Assembly (NCBI RefSeq): GCF_019802285.1
Contig: NZ_JAIEUJ010000001.1
Location: 124,001 to 188,000, forward strand
Direction of reading: 5' to 3'
DNA from: Novilysobacter antarcticus
GTDB taxonomy: Bacteria > Pseudomonadota > Gammaproteobacteria > Xanthomonadales > Xanthomonadaceae
DNA length: 64,000 bases
In this document: positions 61,202 through 64,000 of the stretch, piece after piece
How positions within the stretch are numbered: the stretch's first letter is position 1
Layout: each line of letters opens with the position of its first letter
Notes under the pieces: model-generated
What the model saw: the letters and a program-made list of their open reading frames with translations, nothing else
Told to the model about the DNA's origin: nothing
The model's database searches: none
Translations under genes and position numbers: made by a program

Positions 61202-61751
61202 AGCGGGATTTGACCTCCGATTGGAGCGTGTACTGCTTGGTGGCCAGATTCACGTCCAGCCCGTTGCCGCGGAGTATAGAGCCCGGCCGGTTGATGGTGA
61301 CCTGCACGGGCGAATCGACGCGGTCCGCATCCGGGAATACGTTCAGCTCCTGCGTGTCGATGTTGACCTCGTCCGACTGGCGACCGTCGCTGACCGCATT
61401 GACATCGCCGCGCAGCCGCAACTCATCACCGCTGGCACTGATCCAGCCGGTCTTGGAGGTCACCTTCCACGCATCGCCGTCTTCCTGCTTGGGGGGAATC
61501 AGGAATACGGGCGTGGTCACATCCATGGTTTCCAGGACCGGATCACGCGCAAGCCGGGGAGCGCGCAGGGTGAAGGATTCCTTGCCCGTGGCATCCAGCA
61601 CGACCAGTTCGAAGTCGTTGAGGAGGTAGTCGGGCCGACCGCCGATTTCCGGCTGCAATTCCGGGCCCGTGGTCATGCGGGTCAACACGGCCCAGCCACT
61701 GGCGACCGCGCCCAGCAACAGTAAAATTCCCACCGGGATGCGCCAGTTCAT
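61191..61751 (-). CDS. lptC: LPS export system protein LptC
   Basis: A 186-residue bitopic protein: membrane helix IPVGILLLLGAVASGWAVL near the N-terminus then a periplasmic jellyroll (PDYLLNDFELVVLDATGKES). ATG 61751 is chosen because it overlaps the kdsC stop (ATGA) and starts right before the helix. Receives LPS from LptB2FG and passes it to LptA. Confidence 0.93.
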   Translation of the reverse strand: MNWRIPVGILLLLGAVASGWAVLTRMTTGPELQPEIGGRPDYLLNDFELVVLDATGKESFTLRAPRLARDPVLETMDVTTPVFLIPPKQEDGDAWKVTSKTGWISASGDELRLRGDVNAVSDGRQSDEVNIDTQELNVFPDADRVDSPVQVTINRPGSILRGNGLDVNLATKQYTLQSEVKSRYAR

Positions 61752-62350
61752 GCGTTGTGTCCCGTTATGCGCGCGGTCGGGTCGGTCTGTTCCAGCGCCG
61801 CGGCATCGATCAATGCGTCCACCTTGCCTTGGGCGTGCAACAAAAGGTCGCACAGCTCCCTGCCGGCCCCATCGCCGGCACGTGCCGAAGTAATCCAGTG
61901 GGCGCGTTCGCGCACCCAGACATGGGCGCTCGCCGGTGCCACGGCGAATCCGACCTGCTGCATTGCACCCAGATCGGGCAGGTCGTCGCCCATGAACGAC
62001 ACCGCGTCCAGATCGATGCCGAGACGAGCGGCAATCGCCCGCACCGTGGCCAGCTTGTCGCCCACGGCGGTATGGACCTCAGTCAAGCCGAGCTCGGCAC
62101 CGCGGCGTTCCACAATCGTGCTGGCGCGTGCGGTGATGAAGGCAACCTCGATGCCGATCTTGCGCAGCATCACCAGGCCCAGGCCGTCGTGGACATGGAA
62201 GGCCTTCGTTTCGCGGCCCTCGCTGTCGAACCTGAGCCGGCCGTCGGTCAGCGTGCCATCGATGTCGAAACAGGCCAGCTGCACGCGTCGCGCACGTTCC
62301 ACCACGGCGGTGCCGGTGGTGTTGTGTACCAGTGGAGTGGTGATGCTCAT
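61748..62350 (-). CDS. kdsC: 3-deoxy-D-manno-octulosonate 8-phosphate phosphatase (KdsC)
   Basis: A 200-residue HAD phosphatase (CFDIDGTLTDGRLR, AFITARAS, FMGDDLPDL) that removes phosphate from Kdo-8-P made by KdsA. It overlaps kdsD and lptC by 4 bp each, so Kdo synthesis and LPS export are translationally chained. Confidence 0.95.
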   Translation of the reverse strand: MSITTPLVHNTTGTAVVERARRVQLACFDIDGTLTDGRLRFDSEGRETKAFHVHDGLGLVMLRKIGIEVAFITARASTIVERRGAELGLTEVHTAVGDKLATVRAIAARLGIDLDAVSFMGDDLPDLGAMQQVGFAVAPASAHVWVRERAHWITSARAGDGAGRELCDLLLHAQGKVDALIDAAALEQTDPTARITGHNA

Positions 62351-63354
62351 ACCACCCGCGCCCGCAGCAGATCATGGATGTTGAGTGCGCCGACCAGGCG
62401 GCCGTCCGCATCGACGACCAGCAGGCCGCTGATCTTGTGCGTTTCCATCAACTGGGCTGCCTCTACCGCGAGCGCGCCCTGCTCGATGGTGCGCGGGCTG
62501 CGTGTCATGACCTCGTCGATCCGTGTGGTGCGCAGGTCCACCTCGTCGTCGTCCAGGCTGCGGCGCAGGTCGCCATCGGTGTAGAGGCCGAGCAGGCGGT
62601 CATCGGCCAGGTCTACGATCGCGGTCATCCCCAGCCGCTTGTGGGTCATCTCGACCAGCGCCTCGCTGACACTGGCCTGGGCGCCCACGCGTGGAATTTC
62701 ATCGCCCACATGCATGATGTCGGCGATGTGCAGCAACAGGCGACGTCCCAGCGCGCCGGCGGGGTGCGAGCGGGCGAAGTCGTCGGCGGTGAAGCCGCGC
62801 GCCTCCAACAGGGCGACGGCGAGCGCATCGCCCATCGCCAGCGAGGCGGTGGTGCTGGAGGTCGGTGCCAGGTGCAGCGGGCAGGCTTCAGTGGGCACGC
62901 TGACGTCCAGGTGGACATCCGCGGCGCGTCCCAGGGTGGAGCCGGCGCGGCCAGTCATCGAGATCAGCTTGTTGCCCTGCCGCTTGAGGCCGGGCAGGAG
63001 CATGGCGACTTCGTCGCTTTCACCCGAGTAGGACAGCGCCAGAACGACATCGGCGTCGGTAATCATGCCCAGATCGCCATGGCCGGCCTCGCCGGGATGC
63101 ACGTAGAACGCAGGCGTGCCGGTAGAGGCGAGGGTGGCGGCGATCTTGCGCGCGACATGGCCGGATTTGCCCATGCCGGTACACACCACGCGCCCGCGTG
63201 CGGCCAGCATCAAACGGCAGGCAGCGCTGAACTCGCCGTCCAGACGGGTGGCAACCGCCCTCAGTGCGTTGGCTTCGATGTCGAAAACGCGGCGGCCGCT
63301 GGCGGCGTAGTCGAATTCGTGGGGATTTTCGGGAATCGCTGGAGATGTGGCCAT
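62347..63354 (-). CDS. kdsD: Arabinose-5-phosphate isomerase (KdsD)
   Basis: A 335-residue enzyme with an N-terminal SIS domain (VVCTGMGKSGHVARKIAATL, ALSYSGESDEV) and two CBS domains at the C-terminus (about 210-330). It makes the arabinose 5-phosphate used by KdsA. First gene of the minus-strand cluster, divergent from bolA. Confidence 0.95.
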   Translation of the reverse strand: MATSPAIPENPHEFDYAASGRRVFDIEANALRAVATRLDGEFSAACRLMLAARGRVVCTGMGKSGHVARKIAATLASTGTPAFYVHPGEAGHGDLGMITDADVVLALSYSGESDEVAMLLPGLKRQGNKLISMTGRAGSTLGRAADVHLDVSVPTEACPLHLAPTSSTTASLAMGDALAVALLEARGFTADDFARSHPAGALGRRLLLHIADIMHVGDEIPRVGAQASVSEALVEMTHKRLGMTAIVDLADDRLLGLYTDGDLRRSLDDDEVDLRTTRIDEVMTRSPRTIEQGALAVEAAQLMETHKISGLLVVDADGRLVGALNIHDLLRARVV

Positions 63355-63536
63355 TTCGGAGCAGTGGGCTTTCCGCTAGGCTAGATCGGCTGATTTTACG
63401 CAGATTGCGGGCTGGCGTATCCCGTCCGCTGAACCATTACCGACCGCGGCGCGCACCCTGGCGCGAGTCCGGCGGAACCCCCACGCTTCAACTTCCGGCG
63501 AGCTTTCTTCGCCGCTTCGATTGCGAGAGCCCATAC

Positions 63537-63773
63537 GTGAACCCGCACACCATCAAAACCCTCATCGAACAAGGCCTGCCCGGCGCCAGCGCGGACGTGC
63601 GCGGCGACGACGGCGTGCACTTCGAGGCGACCATCATCAGCGAGGCGTTTGCCGGCAAGCTTCCGCTTGCGCGCCATCGCCTGGTCTACGCCACGCTGGG
63701 CGAGTTGATGGGCCGGGAAATCCACGCCCTGAGCATCGATGCGAAGACGCCTGCCGAAGCCGGGCAGGGATGA
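63537..63773 (+). CDS. BolA/IbaG-family protein
   Basis: A 78-residue BolA-fold protein ([61 protein letters not shown]). The position next to murA is that of ibaG (yrbA), the BolA-like partner of monothiol glutaredoxins, and the [11 protein letters not shown] ending fits. GTG 63537 is chosen; no better start lies within the domain. Overlaps murA by ATGA. Confidence 0.9.
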   Translation: MNPHTIKTLIEQGLPGASADVRGDDGVHFEATIISEAFAGKLPLARHRLVYATLGELMGREIHALSIDAKTPAEAGQG

Positions 63774-64000
63774 GCATGCAGAAAATCGTAGTCGAAGGCG
63801 GCGTGCCGCTGCACGGCGAGGTCCGCATTTCCGGGGCCAAGAACGCCGTGCTGCCGATCCTGTTCGCGACCCTGCTGGCCGACGAGCCGGTGGTGATCAG
63901 CAACGTGCCGCACCTGCACGACGTGGTGACCAGCGTGAAGCTGCTGGCCGAGATCGGTGCGGGTATCAGCATCGATGAGCGCTACGGCATCACCGTCGAC
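63770..64000 (+). CDS. murA: UDP-N-acetylglucosamine 1-carboxyvinyltransferase MurA, N-terminal part (runs off window)
   Basis: The first 77 codons of MurA, open to the window edge. [20 protein letters not shown] and [20 protein letters not shown] are diagnostic of the N-terminal EPSP-synthase-like domain. It starts peptidoglycan synthesis using PEP and is the fosfomycin target; the active Cys lies outside. ATG 63770 overlaps the bolA stop; ATG 63776 (MQKIVVEGG) is equally plausible. Confidence 0.93.
   Translation, partial: MSMQKIVVEGGVPLHGEVRISGAKNAVLPILFATLLADEPVVISNVPHLHDVVTSVKLLAEIGAGISIDERYGITVD

Overview
The window is about 64 kb of GC-rich chromosome from a gammaproteobacterium of the Xanthomonadaceae type (Lysobacter, Luteimonas, Stenotrophomonas or Xanthomonas relatives). 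The evidence is gene order: pyrG-kdsA-eno-ftsB-ispD-ispF-truD followed by surE-pcm-yqaA-nlpD, miaA-hfq-hflX-hflKC-purA, and a kdsD-kdsC-lptCAB-rpoN-hpf-ptsN-hprK-rapZ-EIIA-ptsH-ptsI cluster. HprK combined with a regulatory PTS, and nlpD not followed by rpoS, fit this family. The genus is an inference. I see no rRNA, tRNA, insertion sequence, phage or CRISPR array.

Region by region. 1-14.5 kb is a mixed set: the 3' end of dbpA, a DMT exporter, two VOC/unknown small proteins, a secreted cyclophilin, PhaZ, a methyltransferase, HemJ, alkaline phosphatase, a DAACS transporter, a Nudix hydrolase coupled to an L1-like B3 metallo-beta-lactamase, a thioesterase, two tandem NlpC/P60 hydrolases, SlyD and HutG. 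14.5-27.5 kb holds parE, a small Ala/Gln-rich secreted protein, the pyrG-to-truD run, smr, and surE-pcm-yqaA-nlpD. 27.5-40 kb holds mth938-like, yhbY, rlmE-ftsH-folP, miaA-hfq-hflX-hflK-hflC-DUF2065-purA and an L,D-transpeptidase.

The accessory part is 41.4-48.6 kb: a type I restriction-modification operon, hsdM-hsdS-[DUF262/DUF1524 GmrSD-like nuclease]-[117-aa unknown]-hsdR. The specificity subunit has low-GC target-recognition domains around a GC-rich spacer, which suggests domain exchange. The inserted nuclease and the unknown small protein make this the best candidate for an undescribed variant of a defence system.

48.7-53.1 kb carries a VOC protein, two orphan lipoproteins, a DUF2254 membrane protein and MgtE. 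From 53.1 to 63.4 kb all genes lie on the minus strand. Kdo synthesis and LPS export (kdsD, kdsC, lptC, lptA, lptB) run into sigma-54, ribosome hibernation factor and a PTS phosphorelay with no sugar permease (ptsN, hprK, rapZ, EIIA-Man type, HPr, EI), which reads as a regulatory system linking carbon/nitrogen state to envelope sugar synthesis. The window ends with bolA and the start of murA on the plus strand.
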